The notes: generated from the letters alone by a model not told the origin. Shown: positions 1 to 8,349, counted from the first letter of the stretch. The stretch: 37,042 nt of DNA from Chloroflexota bacterium (GCA_016213135.1 JACRBQ010000095.1:1-37042); one strand, 5' to 3'. Program-made: numbers and translations.

Positions 1-2
1 TC

Positions 3-911
3 TGCATCGAGACCAACCCCGCCGACGTGGACGAGGAGACCGTGCGGCGGCTGCACAGCGCCGGCGTGGCGCTCGTTTCGCTTGGCGTGCAGTCCTTCGA
101 TGCCGGGCGACTCGCCCTGCTCGGACGCCGCTACGAGCCGCCCGCCGCGGAGCGCGCGCTTGGGCTGCTGGCACAGGGCGGCTTCGCCTCCGTCAACGCC
201 GATATCATGTTCGCCCTGCCCGGCCAGACCGCCGACGATGTGACGGCCGATCTGGCCCGCGCCGCGCAACTCGGCGCGAACCAGCTCACCACCTACCCGC
301 TCTTCACGTTCCCTTACACCTCGGTGGGCGAGTACCTGCGCCTGACGGCCGTGCGCATGCCGGATCTGCGCGCGCGCCGGGCGCACTACCGCGCCATCGG
401 CAGGTGGTGCGCGGAACACGGCTTCCAACGGGTATCGGTGTGGGGCTTCAAGCGAGGCGGCGGCCCGCGTTACTCGTCGGTCACTCGCGACGGCTACATC
501 GGGGTCGGGCCTGGGGCCGGGTCGCACCTGCCCGACGGGTTTGTGCTCAACACGTTCGATCTCGAGAGTTGGATCCACGCCACGCAGGCGGGGCGCACGG
601 CGATCGCCCTGCGCATGCCCTTCGCCGGTGAGATGTCCGGCTGGTGGTGGCTATACTGGCGCTTCTACGACACGCGCATCCCGCTGGACGACCTCGATGC
701 GGTTCTTGGCCGCGACGCGCCCAAGGCCCGCCGGTGGCTGAGAGCCGTGGAACGGGCCGGGTTTGCGGTTCGCAATGGCGGGCGCCTCGAACTCACCGAG
801 CCGGGCGCGTTCTGGCTTCATCTGGCGCAAAACCATTTCGCGCTGAACTACGTGAACACGCTGTGGACCCAGGCCCGTTGGGAACCGTGGCCGCGGGCCG
901 TAGCGATCTGA
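3..911 (+). CDS. Radical SAM coproporphyrinogen III oxidase/HemW-like protein (5'-truncated by window edge)
   Basis: The frame is open to the left edge, so the N-terminus, including the CxxxCxxC cluster that would bind [4Fe-4S] and SAM, lies outside the window. What is visible matches the second half of the HemN/HemW family: IETNP and VSLGVQSFD in the TIM-barrel part, a DIMFALPGQT strand-loop, and the late IGVGPGAGSH motif, followed by a C-terminal helical region rich in Trp. Family members either oxidatively decarboxylate coproporphyrinogen III or deliver heme to acceptors; the local sequence does not decide between them. The usual length is about 380-450 residues and about 303 are seen. The C-terminus has several aromatic segments (GWWWLYWRFYD), which is unusual for plain HemN and may indicate a divergent paralogue acting on another substrate. 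It stops about 200 bases before the next gene and is probably not cotranscribed with it. Confidence 0.8.
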   Translation, partial: CIETNPADVDEETVRRLHSAGVALVSLGVQSFDAGRLALLGRRYEPPAAERALGLLAQGGFASVNADIMFALPGQTADDVTADLARAAQLGANQLTTYPLFTFPYTSVGEYLRLTAVRMPDLRARRAHYRAIGRWCAEHGFQRVSVWGFKRGGGPRYSSVTRDGYIGVGPGAGSHLPDGFVLNTFDLESWIHATQAGRTAIALRMPFAGEMSGWWWLYWRFYDTRIPLDDLDAVLGRDAPKARRWLRAVERAGFAVRNGGRLELTEPGAFWLHLAQNHFALNYVNTLWTQARWEPWPRAVAI

Positions 912-1005
912 GCGCCTGAACGCCACCGTTAGCCGGCGTCGTGTGTGCGCAAAGCATGTCAGCCGTCTGCACAAAAGGCCGCGCATGAAGAGCGGCGACG
1001 TGACA

Positions 1006-1035
1006 TTCGAGCGCATGGGAAACGTGGCGTATAAT
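1006..1035 (+). promoter_or_regulatory. Candidate promoter of the membrane regulator gene
   Basis: A perfect TATAAT lies at 1030-1035, about 70 bases before the ATG at 1108. The best hexamer 18 bases upstream (TTCGAG, 1006-1011) is a poor -35 match, so only the -10 element is supported. The rest of the 912-1107 gap shows no gene. Confidence 0.35.
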
Positions 1036-1107
1036 CACCTCGGCGCAATTTCAATGCAGCCGGAGGCGCCTGCATTGATTGCCTCCGGATAAACGGGCAA
1101 GGAATTC

Positions 1108-2961
1108 ATGACGGCTCTGGCATACGCCACAACGGCCATCAGCATCCTGGCCATGGCCGCATCGCTATGGCTTGGCGGCTACGTGGTCACCCGCAGCCCG
1201 CGCAGCCGGTTGGCCTGGCAAGCGGCCTTCACCCTGTGGTCGCTGGCCGGCATTTTCTTCGACGCCGTCGCCACCATCAACCCCTCGCGCTTCACCGATC
1301 ACTGGCCAGGCTGGCCCGTCAACCTGCCCTTCGCCGTGTGGTGCCACCTCAGCGCCACCACCCTTCCGCCCGAACGGGCGCGCCGCCAGCGGCCCTACAT
1401 CATCGCCGTCTACATCATCGCCCTGGCCGCCGACGTGCTCGTGGGGTTGACTCCCTGGGTTGTGGCCGATGCCCAGCACGGATACGGAGTGGCCCTCAAG
1501 CTCTTCACGCCCGGCCCGTTGTTTCCGGTGCTGCCCGTTGGCATCATCGGGCTGTCGTTACTGCCGCTCTACAATTTCCGGGCCGCCCGGCAGGCGGCCC
1601 CCACCCCGGCCCACCGCAAACAACTGGATGTGTTGATCGGCGGCACGGCCCTCGGCATCCTCGGCGTGAGCTATGCCATGGTCGTCAACCTGCTCCACGT
1701 CGCCGCCCCTTCGCTCCCGTTGCTGTTGGCGCTGGGCTGCGCCGTGGCCCTCCTCGGTTACGGCACCGCCCGCTACAGCGCCCTCGCCGAGGGCCGCATC
1801 ATCCGCTACGACTTCGCCTTCAGCGGCCTGCTCGTCGTCGCCGTCACCCTGCTGTACGCCGCCGTCCTGCGCCTCTCGCCCATGCCGCTCGCCGTGCAAG
1901 TATTGGTGCTGGCGCTGGTCATCATCACCCATACCGTCTACGACTCCGCCCGGCGGCTGCTCGATTGGCTGGCCCTCGAGCGGCCCGAGCGCGCCCTGCG
2001 CGCCGCTCTCCACGCCACGGCCACCGAAGTGGGCGAACACGACACGGTGCAAGACGGATTGCAGGGCGCGCTCACCGCCCTCGTCACCGCCGTCGACGCC
2101 CGCTGGGGGCTGATCGCCACGCGAGAGAACGACGCCCTCGTCGCGCAAGCCTCCCACGCCGCCCGGCGCGTCGGCGAGCGCCTCCCGCTCGACGGGCTGG
2201 AGGTGGACGAACTGACCGTCATCCCCGCCAACGCGCCATCGCGGCCCATTGAAGACCTCACTGTCATCGTCCCGCTGGCATTCGAAGACGATTCGCTGGG
2301 CGTGATGTTGCTCGGCTCGCCCCGGGGCGGCCTCAGCTACACCCCTCACGACCTCGACCTCATCGCCGAAGCCGCAGACCGCCTGGCCGAACTGATGCGC
2401 AACGTCCGCCGCCAGGAAACGCAAGCGCACTTCATCGGGCAAATACTGGAGGCATTCAAACTCCGCGAGCGCGAACTGCAGGCCGTCATCGAAGCCTTCC
2501 GTCGGCCCGCACAATCGCAGCCCGTTACCGCCGGGCAAATCGCCGAAGTGGAAGAGGCCCTGCGCCAACTTCACGACTACTCCTACCTCGGCGATCTGCC
2601 GTTGGCCGCCTCGGTGTTGGCCCGTTTTTCCCAACCCCCGCCCTCCGGTCATCTCGATCGCGGCAAAGCCCTGCACGCCGCCCTCCTCGCCGCCATCGAA
2701 AAACTGCGCCCCGCCGGAACCGAGCCGCGCGAACTGCCGCCGCGCGAGTGGCACCCCTATCTCGTATTGCGAAATGCCTACGTCAACGGCGACGCCAACC
2801 GCGACATCACCTCCCGCCTCTACATCAGCGAAGCCACCTTCCACCGCACCCGCCGCCGCGCCCTGCAGGCCGTGGCTCAGGCCCTCTTCGAGATGGATCT
2901 CCCCGCCTCTATCGGCAAATTGATCGAGTCCGCGCCGGGGGCCGCGCCCGTCACCCGTTGA
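1108..2961 (+). CDS. Membrane-anchored sensory regulator (multi-TM, GAF-like, C-terminal HTH)
   Basis: The 617-residue product starts at ATG 1108, 8 bases after an AAGGAA ribosome-binding site. Residues about 1-280 hold seven to eight hydrophobic segments resembling the seven-helix sensor region found in front of some histidine kinases. Residues about 290-435 look like a GAF-type sensory domain. A linker with helical stretches follows (about 435-520). The C-terminal 90 residues contain a helix-turn-helix-like region (DITSRLYISEATFHRTRRRA) reminiscent of the LuxR/sigma region-4 type. No histidine-kinase H-box or ATPase motifs are visible, so the simplest reading is a one-component membrane-bound transcription regulator whose ligand is unknown. 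Its targets might include the adjacent activase operon, but that is only suggested by proximity. Confidence 0.6.
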   Translation: MTALAYATTAISILAMAASLWLGGYVVTRSPRSRLAWQAAFTLWSLAGIFFDAVATINPSRFTDHWPGWPVNLPFAVWCHLSATTLPPERARRQRPYIIAVYIIALAADVLVGLTPWVVADAQHGYGVALKLFTPGPLFPVLPVGIIGLSLLPLYNFRAARQAAPTPAHRKQLDVLIGGTALGILGVSYAMVVNLLHVAAPSLPLLLALGCAVALLGYGTARYSALAEGRIIRYDFAFSGLLVVAVTLLYAAVLRLSPMPLAVQVLVLALVIITHTVYDSARRLLDWLALERPERALRAALHATATEVGEHDTVQDGLQGALTALVTAVDARWGLIATRENDALVAQASHAARRVGERLPLDGLEVDELTVIPANAPSRPIEDLTVIVPLAFEDDSLGVMLLGSPRGGLSYTPHDLDLIAEAADRLAELMRNVRRQETQAHFIGQILEAFKLRERELQAVIEAFRRPAQSQPVTAGQIAEVEEALRQLHDYSYLGDLPLAASVLARFSQPPPSGHLDRGKALHAALLAAIEKLRPAGTEPRELPPREWHPYLVLRNAYVNGDANRDITSRLYISEATFHRTRRRALQAVAQALFEMDLPASIGKLIESAPGAAPVTR

Positions 2962-3034
2962 GGCCGCCCGCCACATCGGGCATTTCGGCCCGTGATTCCC
3001 AACGTGACACATTTTGACAGTTCCTGATCTGGCT

Positions 3035-3063
3035 TTGACGCTCCTCGTGCAGTAGCCTAAAGC
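3035..3063 (+). promoter_or_regulatory. Weak candidate promoter upstream of the DUF2229 gene
   Basis: TTGACG at 3035-3040 is followed after 17 bases by TAAAGC (3058-3063), about 50 bases before ATG 3114. A second TTGACA at 3014-3019 has no partner -10 at proper spacing. The hexamers fit sigma-70 spacing but the -10 is weak. Confidence 0.3.
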
Positions 3064-3113
3064 GAACAGGCATCTGCACCGCACACCGTCGAGCCACCCA
3101 GGAGCCACCCGTC

Positions 3114-5477
3114 ATGGCCGTCCGCATTGGCATCCCTCGCGCCCTGCATTTTTTTCAGCACTACCCCCACTGGCGCACATTCTTCGAAGACCTCGGAGCC
3201 GAGATCGTCATCTCGCCGCCCACCAACCGCGACCTCGTCGCCGCGGGCGCAAAAATCGTCGCCGACGTCACCTGCCTGCCCATCGCCGTCTACGCCGGGC
3301 ACGTCGTGTGGCTGCGCGATCAGGCCAACGCGGACTTCGTGTTTGTCCCGGCCATTCGCAACCTCGTCAACGGCGCGTTCCACTGCGCCAAGTTCCAGGC
3401 CCTGCCCGACATTCTCAAATCCACCGTGCCCGATTGCCCGCCGCTGCTGGATATTGAGATCGATCTCGAGCGGCGCAAGATCAGCGAGTCACAGGCCTTC
3501 CACCGTCTGGGGCGCGACTTTACGTGGAACCCGCTGAAGATCGACCGGGCGTGGGCGCACGCCTGCGAAGTGGATCGGGCCTACCGCGAGATGATGGTGT
3601 CCCGGCAGTTGACGTACCCCCAGGCGTTGGGGCAGCTCTACGGCGGGGAATGGGAAACCGACCTGCCTCCCGCCCCTTCGTCGGCTCTCACCGTGGGCGT
3701 GGTGGGCCACCCCTACAATCTCTACGACACCTACATCAACCACGACCTCATCACCCGCCTGCGCGATCTCGGCGTGCGCGTGGTCACCAGCGAAATGGTG
3801 TCGCCGCAGGATGCGCTGGCGGGCGTGCAGCGCACCACCGGGCAAACCCTGTGGTTCTACGAAAACGCCATGTCCGGCGCGGCGGGGCATTACCTGCTCT
3901 CGCCGCAAGTGGACGGGGTGATCGCCGTGCTGGCTTTTACCTGCGGCCCGGATTCGGCGATGGTGGAAACGCTCACCCGCCGCGCCCACGCGCTGCAACG
4001 CTCGTTCATGGGGTTGGTGCTCGATCAACACGGCAGCGCCGTGGGCATGGTCACCCGGCTGGAGGCTTTTGTGGATATGCTGACGCGGCAGAAGAAAGTT
4101 TCCCCTGCACCGGAGGCTGCACGCACCCCGGGGCCGGCGCCCCGGCAGCGAGTGGCCGCGCCTGCCGTGCTCACCGAAATCCACAAGCCAGTGCTTGGTT
4201 TCCCGCGCATGGGCACCACGGTCATCCCGCTCAAATCGCTATTCAGAGGCATCGGGGCGCGGCTCGAACTGGGGCCGCCGCTCAGCAGCCACACCGTGGC
4301 CCTCGGCGTGCGCCACTCGCCGGAATTTATCTGCACGCCCTACAAATACATTCTGGGCAACATGATCGAAATGCTGGAGCGCGGCGCCGACACGCTGCTG
4401 TACGTGGACGGCCCGGGCTTGTGCCGCAACAGCGCCTACACCCAACTGCTCAACGACATCCTGCACGATCTGGGATACGACTTCACCTTCCTCACCACCG
4501 CCATCCTCGAAGACAAAGTGGTGGGCCTCGCCAAATTCCTGCGCCAGTTTTCGCCCGACGTGTCGTGGGGCGTGATTCTCCGCGAGTTGCGGCTGGGCAT
4601 TGCCAAGATGCGCGCCCTCGACGAAATCGAACGGCGCGTGCAAACCGTCCGCCCGCGCGAACTGACCCAGGGCGGCGTGGACAAGCTGTGGGACGAGGCT
4701 ATGGCCCGCGTGGATGACGTGACCGAGTACGAGGCGTTGCGGCCCGCCAAAGCGGATGCGCTGCGAAAGATCGACGTCACGCCCATCGATCCCGAAATGA
4801 GGCCGGTGAAGATCGCCACCACCGGCGAATACTTCGCCGTGCTCGATCCGTTCTTCAACCTCGATCTGGAGCGCGAACTGGGGCGGCTGGGGGCCGAGGT
4901 GCACCGCACACTGATGATGAGCGACTGGGTGCAGGGCGCGCTCATCCTCGAGGCGCTGGGCTTTCCGCGCAAACCGGAAATTGACCGCGCCGCCAAGCCC
5001 TACCTGCGTTGGGACATCTCCGGCGAGGGCTGGGTGACCATTGGGCAAACGGTGATACACGCGCACAAGGGCTTCGATGGCATGGTGGAAACGATGCCCT
5101 TCACCTGCCTGCCCGAGTCGGTGGCGCTCAACATCCTGCCGCGCGTCAGCCGCGAACACAACATCCCCGTGCTCACTTTCATCTTCGACGAGCAGTCGGG
5201 CCGGGCCGGCATGAAAACGCGGCTGGAGGCTTTTGTAGATTTGCTCTATCGCCGCCGGGCCGTGAAGGCGGCCGCGCAAAAAGCCGAACCGCCGGGCGAG
5301 GCGGCCCAGGCCCTCGCCGGGGCAGAGGCCTGCGCCGCCTGCCCCATCACCGCCACCTGCCCGCAGGTAGGGCAGGGATTGGCGTTAACACCTGACAGGT
5401 CTGCTTACGACTCAGCGAGAGTTAAGTCCGGCAAGACCTGTCAGGTGTGGCGCGAAAATCAAGGAGCAGTTGCATGA
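3114..5477 (+). CDS. Tandem DUF2229 / 2-hydroxyacyl-CoA dehydratase activase-related protein
   Basis: This 787-residue protein is built from two related halves. Each half has a Cys-Pro motif (TCLPIAVYAGH, Cys54; ICTPYKYILGN, Cys407) and a later FTC-P-(D/E)-S motif (Cys277, Cys665), and each ends in the same TRLEAFVD block. This matches the DUF2229 and dehydratase-component-like domains that occur with BcrA/BadF-type activases. A C-terminal Cys cluster (Cys740, Cys743, Cys749) may bind metal. Such proteins are associated with radical-type CoA-ester dehydratases or reductases, but the true substrate is unknown. The last 30 or so residues (from about residue 759) are encoded by an inverted-repeat element, so they are probably not part of the ancestral fold. 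The stop overlaps the ATG of the next gene (ATGA), giving translational coupling with the activase. Confidence 0.8.
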   Translation: MAVRIGIPRALHFFQHYPHWRTFFEDLGAEIVISPPTNRDLVAAGAKIVADVTCLPIAVYAGHVVWLRDQANADFVFVPAIRNLVNGAFHCAKFQALPDILKSTVPDCPPLLDIEIDLERRKISESQAFHRLGRDFTWNPLKIDRAWAHACEVDRAYREMMVSRQLTYPQALGQLYGGEWETDLPPAPSSALTVGVVGHPYNLYDTYINHDLITRLRDLGVRVVTSEMVSPQDALAGVQRTTGQTLWFYENAMSGAAGHYLLSPQVDGVIAVLAFTCGPDSAMVETLTRRAHALQRSFMGLVLDQHGSAVGMVTRLEAFVDMLTRQKKVSPAPEAARTPGPAPRQRVAAPAVLTEIHKPVLGFPRMGTTVIPLKSLFRGIGARLELGPPLSSHTVALGVRHSPEFICTPYKYILGNMIEMLERGADTLLYVDGPGLCRNSAYTQLLNDILHDLGYDFTFLTTAILEDKVVGLAKFLRQFSPDVSWGVILRELRLGIAKMRALDEIERRVQTVRPRELTQGGVDKLWDEAMARVDDVTEYEALRPAKADALRKIDVTPIDPEMRPVKIATTGEYFAVLDPFFNLDLERELGRLGAEVHRTLMMSDWVQGALILEALGFPRKPEIDRAAKPYLRWDISGEGWVTIGQTVIHAHKGFDGMVETMPFTCLPESVALNILPRVSREHNIPVLTFIFDEQSGRAGMKTRLEAFVDLLYRRRAVKAAAQKAEPPGEAAQALAGAEACAACPITATCPQVGQGLALTPDRSAYDSARVKSGKTCQVWRENQGAVA
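5388..5448 (+). repeat. 15-bp perfect inverted repeat inside the 3' end of the DUF2229 gene
   Basis: ACACCTGACAGGTCT (5388-5402) and its exact reverse complement AGACCTGTCAGGTGT (5434-5448) flank a 31-base loop. The element is read through in frame and supplies most of the C-terminal tail. It looks like a dispersed palindromic element that landed in a coding sequence; other copies would be outside the window. Confidence 0.8.
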
Positions 5478-6499
5478 AAGCCTATCTGGGAGTGGATGTG
5501 GGTTCGGTGACAACGAAACTGGTGGCGCTCGACGACCGCTACAACGTGCTGGCTTCGCTCTACCTGCGCACGCGCGGCCGGCCCATCGAGGTGGCCCAGC
5601 AGGGGCTGGACGAACTCAGCCGCCAATTGCCGGCCACGGTGGAGATCGCCGGGGCGGGCGCCACCGGCAGCGGCCGCTATTTGGCCGGGGTGGTCGTGGG
5701 CGCAGATGTGATCAAAAACGAGATCACCGCCCATGCGGTGGGGGCCTCGCACTTTGTGCCCGGCGTGCAGACCATCATCGAAATCGGCGGGCAGGATTCC
5801 AAAATCATCATCCTGCGCGACGGCGTGGCCGTGGACTTCGGCATGAACACCGTGTGCGCCGCCGGCACAGGTGCGTTTCTGGATCAGCAGGCGGCGCGGC
5901 TGAGCATGAGTATTGAAAGCGTGGGGCCGCTGGCCCTCCAGTCCAAATCGCCGGTGCGCATTGCCGGGCGCTGCACCGTGTTCGCCGAGTCGGACATGAT
6001 CCACAAGCAGCAAATGGGCCACCGCGTGGAAGACATTCTGTACGGCCTGTGCCAGGCCATGTCCCGTAATTATCTGAACAACGTGGGGCTGGGCAAAGAA
6101 GTCCGCGAGCGGGTGGTGTTTCAGGGCGGCGTGGCCTTCAACAAAGGAATGATCCGTGCCTTTGAAGAAGCGCTGGACATGCCGGTGCACGTGCCGCCGC
6201 ACCACGAGGTGATGGGCGCCATTGGGGCAGCCATGCTCTCTCGTGAAGCCGTGCAAAGCACGGGGCTGCCCACCCGTTTCAAGGGGTTCGCCGCCAGCGC
6301 CCTCAGCTACCGCACCACCTCGTTCGAATGCCGCCACTGCTCCAACCACTGCGAGATTGTGCAGGTGTCGGTGAACAAGCGGGTGGCGGCCCGCTGGGGC
6401 GGCCGCTGCGACCGTTGGGAAGTGACGGGAACCGTTAGCCCCCGCGTCGCCGCGCCGGTGGCTGCAGCCAAAGAGGAAGCTTGCGCCGTGTGCCAATGA
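5474..6499 (+). CDS. BcrA/BadF/HgdC-type ATP-dependent [4Fe-4S] activase
   Basis: The 341-residue protein is an ASKHA-fold ATPase that transfers one electron at low potential to a CoA-dehydratase or reductase partner. Visible hallmarks are the N-terminal phosphate loop GVDVGSVTTKL, a GATGSGR loop, the IIEIGGQDSK adenosine/phosphate motif and the two cysteines expected to bridge the dimer [4Fe-4S] cluster: Cys128 in NTVCAAGTGAFLDQQ and Cys167 in GRCTVFAESD. The late FQGGVAFNKG and GAIGAA segments complete the fold. An extra C-terminal extension has CRHCSNHC plus a GGRC motif, seen in activase-related proteins associated with DUF2229. ATG 5474 is chosen because AAGGAG (5461-5466) lies 7 bases upstream and it overlaps the preceding stop. 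The dehydratase subunits themselves are not in the window. Confidence 0.88.
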   Translation: MKAYLGVDVGSVTTKLVALDDRYNVLASLYLRTRGRPIEVAQQGLDELSRQLPATVEIAGAGATGSGRYLAGVVVGADVIKNEITAHAVGASHFVPGVQTIIEIGGQDSKIIILRDGVAVDFGMNTVCAAGTGAFLDQQAARLSMSIESVGPLALQSKSPVRIAGRCTVFAESDMIHKQQMGHRVEDILYGLCQAMSRNYLNNVGLGKEVRERVVFQGGVAFNKGMIRAFEEALDMPVHVPPHHEVMGAIGAAMLSREAVQSTGLPTRFKGFAASALSYRTTSFECRHCSNHCEIVQVSVNKRVAARWGGRCDRWEVTGTVSPRVAAPVAAAKEEACAVCQ

Positions 6500-6524
6500 C
6501 AGTGGCGCGCGCCGCGCGGCTGTC

Positions 6525-6573
6525 AAAACAAAACAGTCCCCGGTCGGCAGGCCGGAGACTGTTTTGTTTTTTT
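6525..6573 (+). terminator. Strong Rho-independent terminator after the activase operon
   Basis: AAAACAAAACAGTC (6525-6538) pairs perfectly with GACTGTTTTGTTTT (6557-6570), with a GC-rich inner part and a run of T at the 3' side. The A-run on the left side means it could also work in the opposite direction. It separates the activase operon from the tsaE cluster. Confidence 0.9.
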
Positions 6574-6581
6574 GGTAATGT

Positions 6582-6587
6582 TATAAT
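6582..6587 (+). promoter_or_regulatory. Candidate -10 element of the tsaE-tsaB-rimI cluster
   Basis: A perfect TATAAT lies directly after the terminator and only 8 bases before the first usable GTG of tsaE. No convincing -35 is visible. If used, the transcript would be nearly leaderless. Confidence 0.45.
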
Positions 6588-6594
6588 CTTGGCC

Positions 6595-7068
6595 GTGCCT
6601 GTTGTGTACCTGCAAACTTACAGCGCGGCGCACACCCGGCAGTGGGGCGCGCGGCTCGGCGCGTTGTTGGCGCCGGGTGATGTGATTTGCGTGTCGGGTG
6701 AGTTGGGCGCAGGCAAAACCACGCTGGCCACCGGCATCGGCCACGGCTGGGGGGCGCTCGAAGTGGTGAACAGCCCCACCTTCGTGTTCGTCAACGAATA
6801 CAGCCGCGCCGACGGCCACCGCCTCTATCACGTGGACGCCTATCGCCTGCGCGACGCCGCCGACGCCGACAGCATTGCCCTGCCCGACCTGCTCGACAGC
6901 CCGGCCGCCGCGCTGCTCATCGAATGGCCGGAGCGGGTGCTGGCAGCGCTGCCGCCCGAGCGCTTGTGGGTGGCGCTGCGGTGGGTGGACGAGCACACGC
7001 GAGAGATCAGGATGGAAAGCTGCGGCCCGCGTTACGCTTGGATGCTCGACCGACTCCGTGACGCATGA
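6595..7068 (+). CDS. tsaE: tRNA threonylcarbamoyladenosine biosynthesis ATPase TsaE
   Basis: TsaE is the small P-loop ATPase that regenerates the TsaB-TsaD complex during t6A formation at position 37 of ANN-decoding tRNAs. The sequence shows Walker A GELGAGKTTL (around residues 35-44), the family motif SPTFVFVNEY, HVDAYRL and the late LIEWPERV. The total of about 157 residues is normal for the family. The frame is open upstream through the terminator, so the start was set at GTG 6595, just after the TATAAT; GTG 6604 is equally possible. The gene leads a tsaE-tsaB-rimI cluster, a common bacterial arrangement; tsaD is not in the window. Confidence 0.9.
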   Translation: MPVVYLQTYSAAHTRQWGARLGALLAPGDVICVSGELGAGKTTLATGIGHGWGALEVVNSPTFVFVNEYSRADGHRLYHVDAYRLRDAADADSIALPDLLDSPAAALLIEWPERVLAALPPERLWVALRWVDEHTREIRMESCGPRYAWMLDRLRDA

Positions 7069-7114
7069 TCCGAACCCGACCCGCTTCGCCTCGTTCACAT
7101 TTTTTGCCGCCACC

Positions 7115-7780
7115 GTGATCCTCGCCCTCGACACTGCCACCCGCACCATCAGCCTGGCCCTGGCCGCCGAGCACACCGTGCTGGCCGAAGCCATGTGGCT
7201 CACGCGCAACAACCACACGGTGGAACTGGCCCCGGCGGTGGAGCGGATGCTGGCCGAGGCCGGCCTGACCGCGCGCGATCTCACGGCCATTGCCGTCGCC
7301 ATCGGGCCGGGGTCGTTCACCGGCGTGCGCATCGGGCTGGCGTTTGCCAAAGGGCTGGCGCTGGCCCAGGGCAAGCCGCTCATCGGCGTGCTCACGCTGG
7401 ATGTGGCAGTGCGCGCGCTGCCGCCGGCAACCGGGCAAGCCATCGTCGTCATTCCGGCGGGGCGCGGGCGAGTGGTATGGGCGCGGTACGAGGCTGCCGC
7501 CGGTGGCTGGCAGGCGGTGACCACGGCGGCCGTGGCCGACTGGGCTGAGGTGGCCGCACAGGCGAGATCGGGCTTGTGCGTGGTGGGTGAGATGGATGCT
7601 GCCGGGATGAGCGCGTTGCGCGGCGCGGGAGCCATCCTCGCCACCCCGGCCCAGAACGTGCGGCGGGCGGCCCATTTAGCCGAGATCGCCTGGGGCCGTT
7701 GGCGGCGCGGGGAGGCCGACGACGCGGCCACCCTCGTTCCGGTGTATGCCGCATCACCCGTTTCGGGAACGGCGCCGTGA
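7115..7780 (+). CDS. tsaB: tRNA threonylcarbamoyladenosine biosynthesis protein TsaB
   Basis: TsaB is the non-catalytic ASKHA-fold partner that activates TsaD in t6A synthesis. The N-terminus ILALDTATRTISLAL and the family signature AVAIGPGSFTGVRIGL with following AKGLALAQGKPLIGV are clear. GTG 7115 is chosen because homologues begin with (M)ILALDT and upstream residues do not resemble the family. The product is 221 residues, near normal length. The C-terminal half is Ala-rich and diverged, as is usual. The stop overlaps the GTG start of rimI (GTGA at 7777-7780), which suggests coupled translation. Confidence 0.9.
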   Translation: MILALDTATRTISLALAAEHTVLAEAMWLTRNNHTVELAPAVERMLAEAGLTARDLTAIAVAIGPGSFTGVRIGLAFAKGLALAQGKPLIGVLTLDVAVRALPPATGQAIVVIPAGRGRVVWARYEAAAGGWQAVTTAAVADWAEVAAQARSGLCVVGEMDAAGMSALRGAGAILATPAQNVRRAAHLAEIAWGRWRRGEADDAATLVPVYAASPVSGTAP

Positions 7781-8292
7781 GCTCCATTGCGCCCATGGTG
7801 CTGGCCGACATCACGCAGGTGCTGGAGATCGACCGGCTGTCGTTTCCGTTGCCGTGGTCGTATGCCTCGTACCGGCACGAGCTGACGGAGAACAAAAGCG
7901 CGCATTTTTTTGTGGCGCTGCGCGCGCCGCGGCGCAGTTGGCGCAACTGGTTCCGCGCCCCGCGCGGGCGGCTGGTGGCCGGGTTTGTGGGCTACTGGTA
8001 TATATTGGACGAGGCGCACATCAGCACCATTGGGGTGCACCCCCGCTGGCGCGGGCACGGCATCGGCGAGCAACTGCTGGTGGCGGCGCTCAAGCACGCC
8101 ATCGGGTTGGGCGCGGTGGAAGCCACACTGGAAGTACGCGCCTCCAACACGGCAGCCCTGAATTTGTATCACAAGTACGGCTTCGAAGAGGTGGGGCGGC
8201 GCAAGAATTACTATCGCGACAACGGCGAGGATGCGCTATTGATGACGGTGAAACCGTTGAGACTCAATGCGCAATTCACAATGCACAGTTGA
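7777..8292 (+). CDS. rimI: Ribosomal protein S18 alanine N-acetyltransferase-like GNAT RimI
   Basis: This 171-residue GNAT-family protein has the acetyl-CoA pyrophosphate-binding segment HPRWRGHGIGEQLL, the strand EATLEVRASNTAALNLYHK and the late YGFEEVGRRKNYYRDNGEDA, all diagnostic of RimI, which acetylates the N-terminus of ribosomal protein S18. A basic insertion (about residues 47-65, APRRSWRNWFRAPRGR) separates strands that are usually adjacent. GTG 7777 overlaps the tsaB stop; ATG 7795 is an alternative. The last residues (NAQFTMHS) are encoded by an inverted-repeat element that overlaps the stop, so the tail is probably recently altered. RimI next to tsaB is a conserved bacterial neighbourhood. 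Confidence 0.88.
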   Translation: MSSIAPMVLADITQVLEIDRLSFPLPWSYASYRHELTENKSAHFFVALRAPRRSWRNWFRAPRGRLVAGFVGYWYILDEAHISTIGVHPRWRGHGIGEQLLVAALKHAIGLGAVEATLEVRASNTAALNLYHKYGFEEVGRRKNYYRDNGEDALLMTVKPLRLNAQFTMHS

Positions 8293-8319
8293 CAATGAAG
8301 AATTGTGCATTGTGAATTG
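8272..8319 (+). repeat. 16-bp perfect inverted repeat overlapping the rimI stop
   Basis: CAATTCACAATGCACA (8272-8287) and TGTGCATTGTGAATTG (8304-8319) are exact reverse complements around a 16-base loop. A further partial unit (GAATTGTGAATTTG) follows. It encodes the last residues of rimI and could fold as an mRNA 3' hairpin; there is no T-run, so it is not called a terminator. Confidence 0.8.
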
Positions 8320-8349
8320 AGAATTGTGAATTTGTAAAGGATAGACTGA

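Noticed and set aside
1558..3108. Long minus-strand open frame (516 codons) opposite the membrane regulator
   Set aside because: The Gly/Asp/Val/Gln-rich product has no domain, and it mirrors the codon pattern of the real GC-rich gene on the other strand.
6523..8172. Minus-strand open frame of 549 codons across tsaE, tsaB and rimI
   Set aside because: Three well-recognised genes occupy the + strand; this frame crosses a terminator and is rich in Ala/Arg/Pro as GC shadows are.
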